Of a stretch of 64,000 nucleotides of DNA, positions 12,201 through 24,813 are shown piece by piece. The translations under genes were made by a program, and so were the position numbers. The notes beneath the pieces were generated by a model. That model did no database searches. It saw only the letters and a program-made list of their open reading frames with translations, and had not been told where the DNA came from. Location of the stretch: contig NC_083605.1 in assembly GCF_029168945.1 (NCBI RefSeq), positions 32,873,280 through 32,937,279 on the forward strand, in the 5' to 3' direction. The stretch is from Cannabis sativa. Its lineage: Eukaryota; Streptophyta; Magnoliopsida; Rosales; Cannabaceae. Position 1 is the first letter of the stretch. Every line of letters begins with the position of its first letter.

Positions 12201-14444
12201 TTGAGTTGTAAATTAATTTAAATTAATTTTGTAACAACTTAAATTGAATATTTTTCTAAATATTTATTGGAAATTATTACTAAGATGGAAATAATTCATG
12301 TTATTTTCATATCCATCTAAGTAAAATTTATAAATATTAAATTAAAATTTATATTTGGAATTTTTCATTCTAAATTGGAAATTTTAATTAAATAAATATA
12401 TATTTAAAATAAATAGAATAAATAAAGAGAATCAAAGAAAATACAACTCTCTTTAAATAATGAGCTTTATTATTAAGACATTCGATCTCCATTGTGGGTT
12501 TTACACCGCGTTTGTTTTAGTGAGTAATCCTCCCTAATGGAGGAACGTTCATTAGCAATTTCGCACCGTTTAATCTCGCATGATAAGTAGTTTGTAAGTG
12601 TTTTGTATGGTATGGATCACCCTAATGGTGGCGACCATACTTGACTTGCAAATTATGAAACAATGGTGGAAGCTCATAAGATAGAATTGCCTTGACTCTC
12701 GCCTAAACGGGACAACGCTGAATTCAAATCTTGATCGAATAAAAGGTTGCTAAAATAGTTATCATTTTAGATGAGCTGACAACTCTATTCAATGGATGAT
12801 GCTTTGACTCTCGCCTAAACGGGACACTGTATCAGTTTGTTGAAAAACCTTGGAAATTATTTAGGATTGTATGTTTTTGTATTTTCACTTGTCATTCCTA
12901 CTTGCTATATGCTTATAATTTCTGAATTGTGTATGAATTTATATTGAACCATGTTATTTTCTGTTATTAAGTTGTAGTTTAATTTCGAATCTTCATTGTT
13001 GGTCTAACATGTTTGTTTTTCTAATGAGATAAATCCCTAATGGATTTTCACCATTAGACATACATAATAGTGTTAGATCTCGAAAGATAAATATTGTATA
13101 TGCGACATCTAGCTGTTCATCAATTGATGACACCTTAGACTAGTATTTTTACGATATGAAACAAGAAGATTGTATTAATAAGATTACTTTGTCTTTCACT
13201 AATCGAAGCATCGTTGGATTCTTATTTTAAACGAAATTATCCTAATTCCTCTTAGCTTATTCATTTCGAATTAGCTCAATAATATATCATTGGATGAATG
13301 GTCTATAAATCATTTCATGTCATTATATTTTCTCTTAAGAAATTAAATGACGCATATGATTATAATCCCGAAATTCTATTCCCAATTGATATAAATCCTC
13401 AATCTTAGAAATCTCCTACTTGTATGGGCAAATCTGACTTAGAGTTTGTATTAGTAGTGGTGGTCCAAGAAAGAATTACTCATTATATTTGGTTGAATTT
13501 AAGTCTTTGACTTTAATTTTAGAATCCAAACAGAAATTTTCTTATATTTCTAATTCCAGATACAATACAGTTACACTTTCTCAAGTGTTTAATATCCATC
13601 TTTTATTAATGGATTCAAACTGTATGGAATATGAGTTAGGTATTCTATGACCAGGATCCACTTGAAGTATTCTAAGAACTCTTTGATGTAACTATACCTA
13701 AGTCATCCAAAGACACTACCACATTTTTTTTAATCTATGGTATTTGTATCTTGTTCATAGTGGATTTGACAAGATCAATCTCTGCAAAGAGTTAATATGC
13801 CTATATCCACTGAAAGTAGTTCATCTCATCCGCAGATGGATGTACATTCAGGGGTGGATATGAGTTTTTCGTTGTATTCTTCAAACGATAACTCTAGATT
13901 ATACCTTTTAGCAAGAAATTTGAAATGTTTGAAAATTTTCATTAATTTCTAGCAATGGTTAAAACCATTAAGGTAAGTGGTTAAAGATCTTGCGAACTGA
14001 TAGGGGTGGAGAAATAGTTAGTAGATATGCAGTTCAAAGATCATTAAATTGATTTTTGAATTATATCCAAACTTACCTCCCCAGAAATATGTTGATGATT
14101 AGTTACTAGTCGTTGCCTAAATCCTTCTATGGTAATACAATTTCAGAATGATGTAATGGTTGGGTACATAATGTAAATCATTACTAGATTCATGGATGAC
14201 CTAATCAAAATCTTAAGAAAAGCTAGAACTGTTAACCATGGTTTGTTAGCTATTCTAAGTGATTAGGGGTGGACCATCCCAATGTCAATAGATAAGAAAG
14301 TGTTTGTTCAAACAAATACTACTTTTCTAAGAAAATGACTAAGTCTGAAAAACAAGTAGCAAATAAAGGAGATATTTAATTCTTGATTCCAAAAGTGTTC
14401 TATCATCTTATATAACATATGATGATCCCACTGCCTCTGTTGTC
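9235..14444 (+). other. Non-coding leader and decayed gag/int part of copy 2
   Basis: About 5.2 kb of AT-rich sequence with no ORF I can support. It holds long runs of ATTTAAATT-like sequence (9640-10320 and 10860-12480). At 12650-13260 a phrase CTTTGACTCTCGC recurs three times with small changes, each followed by a CG-containing stretch. The same phrase recurs in copy 1 (1740-2300). Its role is unknown. Confidence 0.7.
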
Positions 14445-15600
14445 TTGTCACAACCGAAGAGATCAATACCATTTAGTTTTCTTAGACATAATTCACGGTG
14501 CCTTGTCGTAGTGGGAGAGTTTCTAGGAACTCACCTTCTTATGACTTGGGAGACACTAGTGATTAAAATCCATTGTGAGTTTAAACAAGTAATGGATTGT
14601 CAAGATAAGAAACTAAGAAGAAAGGCAATAGAACTATGGTTTAATCCATTCACATGGAATAACCTAAAGTTTTCTATTACAAGGACATTAAAGGAAATTT
14701 TAGTTAATAAGTCTATTCTATGGACTTAACAAACTTCCTGTTCCTAGTATTATAGGTTTGAGTTTATCTAAACCTACGGCTTGTGGTATACCTGGTAATT
14801 ACTTACTCTAATGCAAGCAACTTACTTTAGTAAGATGCTGAAGCATTTTCTTTCTAATGGCAATCTATAGAAGCTTCACAACTTCTTAGGTATAGATTTT
14901 ATTTATCTAAGGAAAAGTCTTAACTATTCCAGAAAAGATTATATCAACAGTGAGAGGTCTTAGATATGCTTTTGTATGCCTTAGACCAGACACCTGCTGT
15001 TGAGTGGGAGTAATGAGTAGGTATCAGATTAATCCAGGAGAAGAACATTGGAAGACAATCAAGTAAATCTTAAGATAAAGAAGAGGAACTATATGTTAGT
15101 CTATAAGGGTGTGTTTAAAACTCTTAGACTACACCATATCAGATTTCGAAATTTGCCTTTGTGCTAGTAAATTTTTCTGATAAGATGGTGGTTACTCTGG
15201 GGGTGGAATAGTGATTTTGGAGAAGTGTAAAAACCTATCTGAAGTCTCTAGGTCTACCAGAAAGGGACTGAATGTTAAAGCTGCAGGAAAGGTACTTATT
15301 CAGTCTAAGGAAAGTTCTATACATTTTTGGCATCATTCCAAATTGCCTTAAACTACTAGTGTTAATTTCCTGATTAACCAAAATGTAGTTGCCAAAGATA
15401 TAGAATCCAGTATCCCAAGAGAGTAGACATATAGAGAGGAATTTCACATTATCAATGATTTTGTGATTAAGGAAGAGTAATGGTGGAGAAAAGGTTGTGG
15501 TTAATTCAACCTTTCAGATCCTATTACGAGGAGTTTACTACTACTACACTTGATTTGTATATCAAGGTGTTGAGATTATTTGAAACGCACTTTTTGTTTT
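14445..15600 (+). pseudogene. Degenerate copia pol remnant (RT to RNase H)
   Basis: Collinear with 3493-4640. An open stretch (14445-14729) contains a segment resembling the start of the RVT_2 region. Around 14946-15050 pieces of the RT end (SVRGLRYAFVCLRP, MSRYQINPGEEHW) lie in different frames. An RNase H-like HIERNF piece lies near 15430. Stop codons such as the TAA after 'HWKTIK' are shared with copy 1, so they predate the separation of the two copies. Confidence 0.6.
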
Positions 15601-15621
15601 ATATTAGTGCAAGTGGGAGTT

Positions 15622-17512
15622 TGTTGGGTTTTATGCCCTAAATAAAACTCATTTCAATATAATCAGATTTACTTATTAATATAGATCAGAAATAACATTT
15701 AATGTTGCATGGTTCACATGATTTATTTCATGATTATATGTACATAATGTATAAATTCATCTGAAACCCTTTTCACATACTTGATCCTGTTTATTGTGCC
15801 ATCAACACATTGGAAAGTAAACATGACTATGTGAATAAAGTTTCATAGATTTATCAGACACAGGGTTTTACTGATATGATAATCTACAACAAGAGTTTAC
15901 TTGCATTTGGAGAAGTGCTATGTTCTTTCCAGAGCATTGGTTAAAGTAAAGCTCAGGTTGGATGCATGGAGTATGCATCGGAAGGGACCGATATTGAACT
16001 TTGACTTAGATTTAATTAAACTTACCGTAAAATCTATTCAAGTCAATATCGCCTAGTTGATCCTAGATCAAATGATCTTAATCCTGTTATGATTAGGCTC
16101 AATCTTGAAAGGCTATTCGTGTTCCTTGAATTGTTAGTTAAGCCTACCTTTTGGTCAGGGTGATACGTACTTTTTGGGAACACGGTAGTGCAATTGAGTG
16201 GGAGCGCTATCATAAACATGGAATCTATAGCTTCTATCCGGCGAATAGTAAGCAAAGGATGATCTCCTTCGAGCTTGACCAAACGAACATAAATGGTGGA
16301 GTACTCATTTCACATAAGCTGAAATATCATTTATACGGGGTCAAGTGTTTTAAGGAATAAATACATTGTAGGGTGTAACGGTAATCTAATCCCTTTACAG
16401 TGTAGATCATTCATATAGAGGATCATTGATCACATTAGGATTATAACAATGGATAACTAATGATGTGTCTATATGGTGGAACATATAGAGCATTCTATAT
16501 ACTGAGAGTGCAATTCTAAGTTCTATGCGTGGATTCAACGAAGAATTAATAAGTTAGTAAATTTTAGTGCTAAATTCTTGATCTACTTATTGGAAGCTCG
16601 GTTATATAGACCCATGGTCCCCCCACTAGTTGAGATAATATTGCTTGTAAGACTCATGTAATTGGTTTTTATTAATCAATTATAATTCTCAAATTAGACT
16701 ATGTCTATTTGTGAATTTTTCACTAAGTAAGGGCGAAATTGTAAAGAAAGAGTTTTAGGGGCATATTTGTTAATTATGATACTTTGTATGGTTCAATTAA
16801 TAAATATGATAAATGACAATATTATTTAATAATTATTTATAGTTATTAAATAGTTAGAATTGGCATTTAAATGGTTGAATTAGGAAATTGGCATTTTTGA
16901 GAAAATCAGATACAAAAGGTGTTAAAATTGCAAAATTGCAAAAAGCAAGGCCCAATCCATTAGTGTATGGCCGGCCACCTATTGTAGTATTTTAAATTGA
17001 TTTTTTCATTATTTTAATGCCATATAATTCAAATCTAACCCTAGTGGAATGCTATAAATAGATAGTGAAGGCTTCAGGAAAATTACACTTTTCTTCAGAC
17101 TTTCTGAATCAGAAAAAACTGAGCCTTCTCTCTCCCTATCTTTAGCTGACCACTCTCTCTCTTCTTCCTTAGAATTTCGAAATCCTTAGTGATTTGAGTA
17201 GTGCCCACACACATCAAGTGATACCTCAATCATAGTGAGGAAGATCGTGAAGAAAGATCATCAGCAAAGGAGATTCCGCATCAAGGATTCAGAGAAAGAG
17301 ATCCAGGTTCAGATATTGATAATGCTCTTCTACAGAAAGGAATCAAGGGCTAGGTATCTGAACGGAAGGAGTCATTATATTCCGCTGCACCCAATGTAAG
17401 GTTTCCTAAACTTTATATGTGTTTAATTCATCGTTTTAGAAAGTTCATATTTAGGATGTTAATAAACATACTTGTGAGTAGATCTAAGATCCTGGTAAAA
17501 TAATTTCCAACA
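15622..17512 (+). repeat. 3' LTR of copy 2
   Basis: 1891 bp, preceded by the purine-rich tract GCAAGTGGGAGT. TATAAATA at 17053-17060. Nearly identical to the 5' LTR; in the first ~300 bp I see about four substitutions. Confidence 0.93.
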
Positions 17513-17790
17513 GTTCTTTGATTTGTTAGTTAAACCTACTTTCGGGTCAGGGCAATACGTACATATTAGGAACATGATAGTATGATTGAGTGGGAGCGCT
17601 AAACATAAATATGGAATCTATAGCTTCTACAGGTATTTAGAGGTAAAGTGATGATTTCTTTCGAGCTTAGCTAAATAGATGTAAATGGAAGAGCTCTTAT
17701 TTTTGTGATTATATTTTAGTTCACTTAAATATCATTTAAGGTAGCTAAGTGTTTTAAGGATCAAAATACATTGAGGGGTGAAACGGTAAA

Positions 17791-18223
17791 TGTGACAGTC
17801 AGTAGTCCCGTGATCTGTAAGGGGAAATACCGGGTAAGCTGTGCAATCCCACACCGCCTGGGGAAGGTCAAGTGGGATGATTCTGAGACTGTGTAGGTAT
17901 GGGACTACACAGTTGAAGAGGGCTTAAATGGATTGATTGGTACTACCTATATCAACAAGGTGCATCTTGTTTTTCGGTAGCCAATCTCGAAAGAACTCCA
18001 CAGTTAAGCGTGCTTGGCCTGGAGCAATTTCAAGGATGGGTGACCTCCTGAGAAGTTTTCCCAGGATGCGTGTGAGTGAGGACAAAGCATGCTGAAAACA
18101 CTCGTGTTGGTCTGTAGGGTCAGTCATCAATCCAGGAAGCAGCCAGAGTGGCGTATTCGTGTATAAGAGCCATTAGTCCGTGGGTGTAAGGGCCCAATGG
18201 AGGCTAGAAGTGGGGACGTTACA
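17791..18223 (+). mobile_element. Cassandra-type TRIM solo LTR
   Basis: This 433-bp insertion begins TGTGACAG, ends CGTTACA, and is flanked by the 5-bp target duplication GTAAA (17786-17790 and 18224-18228). It interrupts the solo copia LTR at a site where the related LTRs are continuous. It is less AT-rich than its surroundings and contains a 5S-rRNA-like segment (17992-18060). LTRs carrying 5S rRNA sequence are the defining feature of Cassandra elements. No second LTR or primer site is present, so it is a solo LTR. Confidence 0.88.
17992..18060 (+). pseudogene. 5S rRNA-like segment of the Cassandra LTR
   Basis: AGTTAAGCGTGCTTGG (from 18002) matches the box A region of plant 5S rRNA. GGATGGGTGACCTCCTG (18034-18050) matches the box C region, with one change just after it. 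The spacer between them differs from 5S rRNA. Box A and box C, the internal pol III promoter parts, are thus kept while the rest has drifted. It is not a functional 5S gene. Confidence 0.85.
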
Positions 18224-19333
18224 GTAAATTAGTTCCTACTCGGTGTAAATCCTCTATATAGAGGATCTTTGATTATTTAGATTATAACGATGGTTAAATG
18301 TGATACCGTATCTATATGGTGGAACATATAGAGCGTTCTATATGACTGAGAGTGCAATTCTAAGTTCCAAGAGTGGATGCAATAAGGAATTAATAAGCTA
18401 CTGAATTTACTTAGTAAATTCTTGATCAGGTTATTAGAAGCTCAGAAATATAGGCCCATGGTCCCCATTCTAGTTGAGACCATACTGCTTGTAAGACTCA
18501 GTTAATTGATTTGTGATTAATCAATTATAATTCTAAAATTAGACTATGTCTAGTTTGTGAATTTTCACTAAGCAAGGGCGAAATTATAAAGAAAAGAGAT
18601 TCTAGGTTTATTTATTAATTAAGAGACTCTATATGTCTAATTAATAATTATGTTAAATGACAATATTATTTAATAATCTATTTTAGTTATTAAATAATTA
18701 GATTTGGCATTTAAATGGTTAGAATTGGAAAATTGGCGTTTTTGAGAAAATAGAAATAAATATTGTTAAAACTGTAAAATTCCAAGTGGGGCCCATCAAC
18801 ACCATGGCCGGCCACTTGTATAGGCTTTTTCCAATTATTATTTTCATTATTTTAATGCCAAATAATCACTAACCTAAACCTAGTGGTTGCCTATAAATAG
18901 AAAGTGATGGCTCACACCAAAATAAGAATTATTCAGTAATTCAAGAGATTGCCTTTTAGAAAAATTGAGCCACTCACTTTCTCTCTATAGCCGACTCCCT
19001 CTCTCTCTCTCTTTTCCTCTTCCAATTTCGAAATACCCTAAGTGAGAGTAGTGCCCACACACAGCAAGTGGTACCTTAATCATAGTCTGGAAGATCGTGA
19101 AGAATCTAATTTGAAGAGAAGGACATTCAGACTTTGCTCTTGGTGATACTCTGCGATAGAAAGGATACAAGGGTTAGAGATCTGAGTGGAAGGAGACATA
19201 TTATTCCGCTGCAACCAATGTAAGGTTTCCTAAACTTTATACGTGTTTATTATCGTTTTAGAAGTTCATATTTAGGATGTTAAACAACATACTTGTGAGT
19301 AGATCTAAGATCCTGGTAAAATAAATTCCAACA

Positions 19334-19929
19334 TATAATGTATGTATATATATAAACACTCACTCACAACCTTGAGTGTAGAATAGTGAGGATCACCATG
19401 ACTTGAACAAGGTATTACACCTTTGTCCAAAAGCTTATTTCTCCCTATCTCTAAGCACTAAGGGAACTCTCATGGAAATAGCTTCGGGAATTATCAAGCC
19501 TTAGGGTTTTCTAGCAATGTGTTTTCTTGATAGAAAATTTCTCTTCTCAATATGAGCACCTTAGACCTCTTTATATAGTGTTTAGGTGATCACACTTAGA
19601 ATTCAAACACACCATCTCATTTCTCTCATATAATGAACATTAATATAATTGTAACAACTATATTCATAATATTTGAATCCTATCATCAATTTTGTGTAAC
19701 ATCTCTTTTATTACACAAAAATATAATCAACCAAAAGAAGTTACAAAAACAATTAAATTTGTAACTCCTCTCTATGTTATAAAGTGTAGGTTACAATTTT
19801 AGGTTAAATAAATAATATTTTACACAAATTTATTTATCAAGCACTTAATATATATTATTCACATAATAACATATAGTACCACATTTTAATCTACACATTA
19901 TATTATTAAATAATATAACATTTAATATA
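19334..19929 (-). other. Possible degenerate LTR fragment
   Basis: Read on minus, a TATATAAAG box (about 19578-19586) is followed by a CT/A-rich leader and AAACCCTAAGGC, an arrangement typical of a copia LTR. The sequence would continue into 6579-6828 once the insertions are removed. No boundaries or second LTR are visible, so this is tentative. No gene is seen. Confidence 0.3.
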
Positions 19930-20306
19930 GAGTAAATATTATTTTGGACCATGTGTTTTACAAAAGTTACTAATTGGACCCTATGCTTTGTTAAATGATA
20001 AAATAGACCCTGTATTTTCGAAAAAAGTAAAAATATGGCACTGAGCTTAATTTTTGACAACTTTTTTTTTTTTAATATAACCAACTTGAAGACAATTCTT
20101 AATACGAATAGATACAGAAAATGTAAATAGTTTTTTTCATAGCACTTTTAGATCAGATTATAATTAAATTTTATTTTGACAAAAAATCAATTAAGGGTCC
20201 TATTTGTACCATTTTAGAAAATACAGGGTTTATTTTGTCATTTAACAAAATAGAGGGTCTAATTGGTAACTTTTGTAAAATACAGGGTCCAAAATAATAT
20301 TTACCC
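19930..20306. mobile_element. MITE with long terminal inverted repeats (family M, copy 1)
   Basis: The left end GAGTAAATATTATTTTGGACC pairs with the right end GGTCCAAAATAATATTTACCC, and the pairing extends roughly 100 bp inward. The flanks TTTAATATA and TTTCATATA are a 9-bp duplication with one mismatch, which suggests a MULE-derived MITE. A second copy lies at 46943-47315. Confidence 0.8.
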
Positions 20307-20517
20307 TTTCATATATAAAAAGAAAATTGAATTCAAATCTCATCCACCACGGGCTCGTTTGGTACGTCGTATTGTTTTATATTGTATTGTGTTGGATTGT
20401 GTTGTATTGTATTGTATTAGTATTATTTTATACAATACAATGTTTGGTACTGACTTGTATTAATAGATTGTGTAAAATTATAATATATTTTCAATACACT
20501 TGACCCCAACACCAACT

Positions 20518-20715
20518 ATGGTTCCGAGTCTGGGTCCGGGTCTGGGTTCGGGTCCGGGTCTGGGTTCGGGTGCGGGTCTCAGTTCGGGTGCGGGTGCGGG
20601 TGCGTCCTGGTCCGTGTCGCGAGTCCGGGTGCGGGTCTGGGTATGGGTCCCAGTCTCGGGTCCAGGTCCGGATCTGGGTCCGGGTCCTGAGTCCCTGTCC
20701 CATGTCCAGATCCGG
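20518..20715. repeat. GC-rich hexamer minisatellite (GGGTCN)
   Basis: About 200 bp built from GGGTCC, GGGTCT, GGGTTC and GGGTGC units, in a window that is otherwise AT-rich. It makes open Val-Arg/Gly-Ser-rich frames on both strands that are products of the repeat, not genes. Confidence 0.85.
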
Positions 20716-20796
20716 ATCGAAGATTGGTGTTGATGCCAAATCTTTAGTAAATATTATAATACAAGCTAATACATACCATTTGTTATGTATTAAATA

Positions 20797-20960
20797 GGGA
20801 ATATACTTATTTGGTACCCTGTATTTTACATAAATAAAACTTTGGTACCCTCTAATATGAAAAATGTTTATTAGGTACCCTCTATTTGTAAAATTAGTAA
20901 AAAAAAAGTACCTTACACAGGATTTTGGTCAATAATCTTTTGATATAGCCAAATTTACCC
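20797..20960 (+). repeat. MULE left terminal inverted repeat
   Basis: About 160 bp that pairs with 37608-37770 with scattered mismatches. It contains three GGTACC-centred segments at similar spacing on both sides. Confidence 0.85.
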
Positions 20961-21246
20961 TCTGTTTTTAATTAGTTAAATTATGTTGCTTCTTTTTTGC
21001 ATTTTGAAAAAAAATTAATATTATTTAAAGTAAAAATAAAAAAAAAAACACATTAAAATAGATGTAAAATAGTAGAAGAAGAATAGGCGTGCCTTTTCGT
21101 CTCTCACAAGGAATAGACCCAAGAGGAGTGAGTGCTTCTAACAGAGAGAACAAAACAATTAGAGAAAGCCACCTGGATTCGCGAAGGACATCACTGGACA
21201 CTACACCCACACCTCATTGTATTGTAGCATTAGTCGTCTTCTACAG

Positions 21247-21967
21247 GTAAGTGTTTTTTTTTTCTTTCATTCTTTGTATCATACTATTTTTTGATGTTTT
21301 CTTATCAGTTACATTATAATAGGACAAAAGGAAATTCATTGTTTTCTTACAATAAGTAACTAATTGTATATCATATTAAAATTACTAGAATATATACAAT
21401 TGAATATTCAAATCATCATATATAATTATATTTGTATTTAAAGTATGTAGCTTAGGTTGTCATGTCTCTTGAAAAGATGCCTTTAATAATTTATGGAGAG
21501 AAAGAGAACATATATTTGATCAATTTTCTAGTCATATATATGTATAAAGTATATGATATCTACTTACTAGCTATGATCAACATTACGATTAAAATAATAA
21601 ATCAAAATTCTATGTTTTTTTGAGTATTAATACTCTTATATTGGACATATATAATAGTAATACTGATTTAAATCATGATAAAACTCTTATAATATGTGTA
21701 TTGGTAAATGTTAAGAAATTAAATTTTCAATTCATTTTAGATAGAATATATATCATAAACTCATATTAATTACTTCTCTTTGGTTAATAATAGCTTGATT
21801 TAACTGCTTCTGTTTATGTTTTTTTTATTTGACTTTAATAATATGTTTAGATTTTCTCTACAAAATGAACTGGTTTTGTTTGAATTTCTAAATTATAACT
21901 TCAAGTGTCCGTGTTTATAAAGAAAATTCATGCTCTGCTTATACTTTTCTCATAAATAATACTTCAG
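21247..21967 (+). other. 5' UTR intron of the MULE transposase gene
   Basis: A GTAAGT donor at 21247 after CTACAG and a TTCAG acceptor ending at 21967 put an intron before the ATG at 21980. The sequence between is AT-rich with no other feature. Confidence 0.55.
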
Positions 21968-24709
21968 ACTAAAGAAGACATGACACTAGATGCTTGGGAG
22001 ATTGAACTTGAAGCATTTCATAGTCCAAAAATTCAACAACAGATCCTTGATGTGGCTATACCAGAAGCTGATAAAAATGAACCAATGCCTCATGTTGCAC
22101 CAGAATTTGATACACACGAATATATGTTGGCAGAAAGTGAAACAATAATGGAGGGTGATTTCATGCAATATGACTGTAACACCCCGATTTCCCGAGATGT
22201 CACATAGGATAGTCCGTATAAAACAATTTAATAAGATAAAGACAATCAAATACTGCTTTATTGAAAAATATCCAAGCATGAGATCTCATTGTTTAAAACA
22301 AAATACTTTTAGTACTGTAAACTTAAATAAGAACTAGTTAAGTCAAAATAATAGTTCCAAAATGTTTAGCAGTTAAAAACATTAAAAGCAAAATACTGTG
22401 CCAGCCCCCTAACATGCGGTCCACGCCTCGAGCTCTTCATTCTCACTGCTTAGCCTTACCCTTACCTGCACACAGAGTACCCGTGAGCTAACGCCCAGTA
22501 AGAAGAGCTATGTAGGACATAACCCTCCTAACTAGTTACTTGACATAATTTGCTCTTTTATATTAATCAACAGTAATTCACATTCCTTAAATATATCCAC
22601 AACGCATGTTGTTCTCACATGCACACATCAAGTCTCATACCGCACATTATACTCACATACGATAATCAACTATTCTCTCATGTTGATCAGACATGAGGTA
22701 ACCTACCCTGCCTTGTGTTATTCTCACACTTGGCATCCAACAGGGCAATTAATTACCATAAGTTGTACTCACCCATGATAATGTTATAACCTGCAAGTGT
22801 TATGCTCACACAAGCAGCAAGACCCTAATATTATTCTCGTGCTAATGATGCTCACAAAATATAAGGAAATCACAACACTATCAAATTAAATAACAAACCA
22901 ACCCAAGTTGTATGCATAACATACACCCTGTGTACAGATGTCCACTCTTCTTACCTCAGTTGCTAAGACCACACTTGCTACCTCGAGCACCTCAACGAAT
23001 TTCCTTGTTGAGAACAAGATCCTAGACATTCATTAACACAACAATACACTCAAAATACATTCAAGTATGAATCTCTAAACTCATACAGAAACTTACGTAA
23101 AAATACGTAACACATAGGTCCATTTCGCTTGCATGACACACCATACATAAGCATTTATTATTTAGATTCACACAAACATATTGCATGGACTCAAACAAAC
23201 ATTCTTAACGTAAAACATGAATTCATACAACACATTTTTACGTAAAATTTACTAAAATACCATTTATTCTTATTAAAGTCCAAATAAATAGTTAATTAAT
23301 CACCAATAATTATAATAAATACCTACAGCAACTAATAAATAATAAAACCTATTCCTTTTGACATCATAGACAGTAAATGGTATTTCAAAAATACATTTTA
23401 CTATTTTAACAACACTTATCTATTTTTCATATTTAACTTAAGCATTAATTAAGTAAATTCATGAAAAATACCAAAATTGATTAAAAACCGAATCTAACTC
23501 TTCTAATACACTTCATAATCTGTAATAAGTCATAAATAATTTTCTTTGAATTTTCTAAGCAACCTAGGTATTTTTCATAATTTAAATAAGAAATAACATC
23601 AATAATTCATGAAAAATACATAATCGCCTGAAAATTCAATCTACCAATTTTATAACAGTTTATATATCATAGTCCATCAAATAAAATTAATCTAGATTTT
23701 TCTGAGCAACCTAAGTATTTTTCATAATTAATTTAATAAATAACACAAATAATTCATGAAAAATACAAAATTAACCGAAATTCGAATCTACCAATTTTGC
23801 AATAGTTTATATCTCATAACTAATCATATAAAATATATTTAGATTTTTCTGAGTAATCTAAGTATTTTTCATAATTAATCTATGAATTATACTAAATAAT
23901 TCACAATAATTCCAAATAAATTCAGAAAATTATGAAACTTCACCAAGCACCTTAGAATAAAATAAGGAATCAAAATATACAAAAATATCTAAGAAAAACA
24001 CCTCAGAAACGGTCAGAACGCGGTCGCCGGCGTTCTCGTCGGTTTCGTCGCCGGTAAAGTGTAACTTTGTCTCCGATGGCTCTTGAAGCGTCCTTTCGAT
24101 TGGGGAAGCTCTCCACAATGCTCAGGACCTCAAAACGATCAAGAAAAGTGGTCCGGGAAGGCAGATCGGGGTTGTCTTCTTCGTTGGCGGTGTACCGCCT
24201 TCAATGGAGTCAAAATTTTGGATTTTCGTTTTGGACGTTAAAGCTTCGTTTTCTTACGTCAAAAACAATCCTTAGGGTCCCATGCACTCAAATATAACCT
24301 CCCTTGACCCAAGAACAAGCTTAAACACGTTCGAATTCGAGTCCGTAACTAAGCCGCACCTTTGAAGCTTCAAAAATGGCGAATCTCAAAACGACGACTT
24401 CCGCCCCTTATACCACGTTAAAAAGCTTCCTTAGGTCGTATATAAGTGATCCCAAACCCCCACGTTCACCCAGGTTTCACTCCGCTTGAAGAAACGAAAG
24501 TTTTCGGTACCGTATACGCCGTATACGTGCTCTCTCTCTCTCTCGTTGGTTCTCTGTTTTGGGTGAATGAAAATAGAGTTTAAAACCTAATTTCTATCGT
24601 GTTTAAACCCAAGCAAAATATCGCATTGAACCGAAGTGGAGCGATTCCCATTCCACCAAAATAGGCGTTCGATTCGGTTGAATCGTGTATACGTATCGCA
24701 TATACTAAC

Positions 24710-24710
<1 letters not shown>

Positions 24711-24750
<40 letters not shown>

Positions 24751-24764
24751 GTCATACGATAATC

Positions 24765-24797
<33 letters not shown>

Positions 24798-24813
24798 TTA
24801 ATAATAATAATAT

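Larger units (their letters stand above)
7329..17512 (+). mobile_element. Complete copia-type LTR retrotransposon, non-autonomous (copy 2)
   Basis: The 10,184-bp element has a 5' LTR (7329-9220), an internal region (9221-15621) and a 3' LTR (15622-17512). Target duplication GTTCT flanks it (7324-7328 and 17513-17517). A primer-binding site follows the 5' LTR and a purine tract precedes the 3' LTR. The two LTRs show only a few differences per several hundred bases by eye, so the insertion is young. The interior has no ORF above ~100 codons and contains only degenerate pol pieces, which fits a LARD-like element moved by enzymes from another copy (inference). Confidence 0.93.
6829..19333 (+). 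mobile_element. Solo LTR of a related copia-type family, split by two later insertions
   Basis: It begins TGTTGGAATTTTATGCCC at 6829 and ends GGTAAAATAAATTCCAACA at 19333. A perfect 5-bp target duplication TATAA flanks it (6824-6828 and 19334-19338). Without the complete copia copy (7329-17512 plus GTTCT) and the Cassandra LTR (17791-18223 plus GTAAA), about 1.88 kb remains, one full LTR length with no internal region. It therefore arose by LTR-LTR recombination or gene conversion. It is clearly more diverged than copies 1 and 2, as expected for the host of their insertion. TATA box at 18892-18899. Confidence 0.92.

Noticed and set aside
17992..18060. A functional 5S rRNA gene
   Set aside because: Only box A and box C regions are kept, and the segment is embedded in an LTR with its own target duplication.
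20491..20797. Three overlapping open frames rich in Arg, Val, Gly and Asp
   Set aside because: They come from the GGGTCN hexamer minisatellite. No start context or homology.
23930..24118. 62-codon minus ORF repeated at 25616 and 33311
   Set aside because: Identical because it lies in the repeated gypsy LTR. No independent evidence that it is coding.
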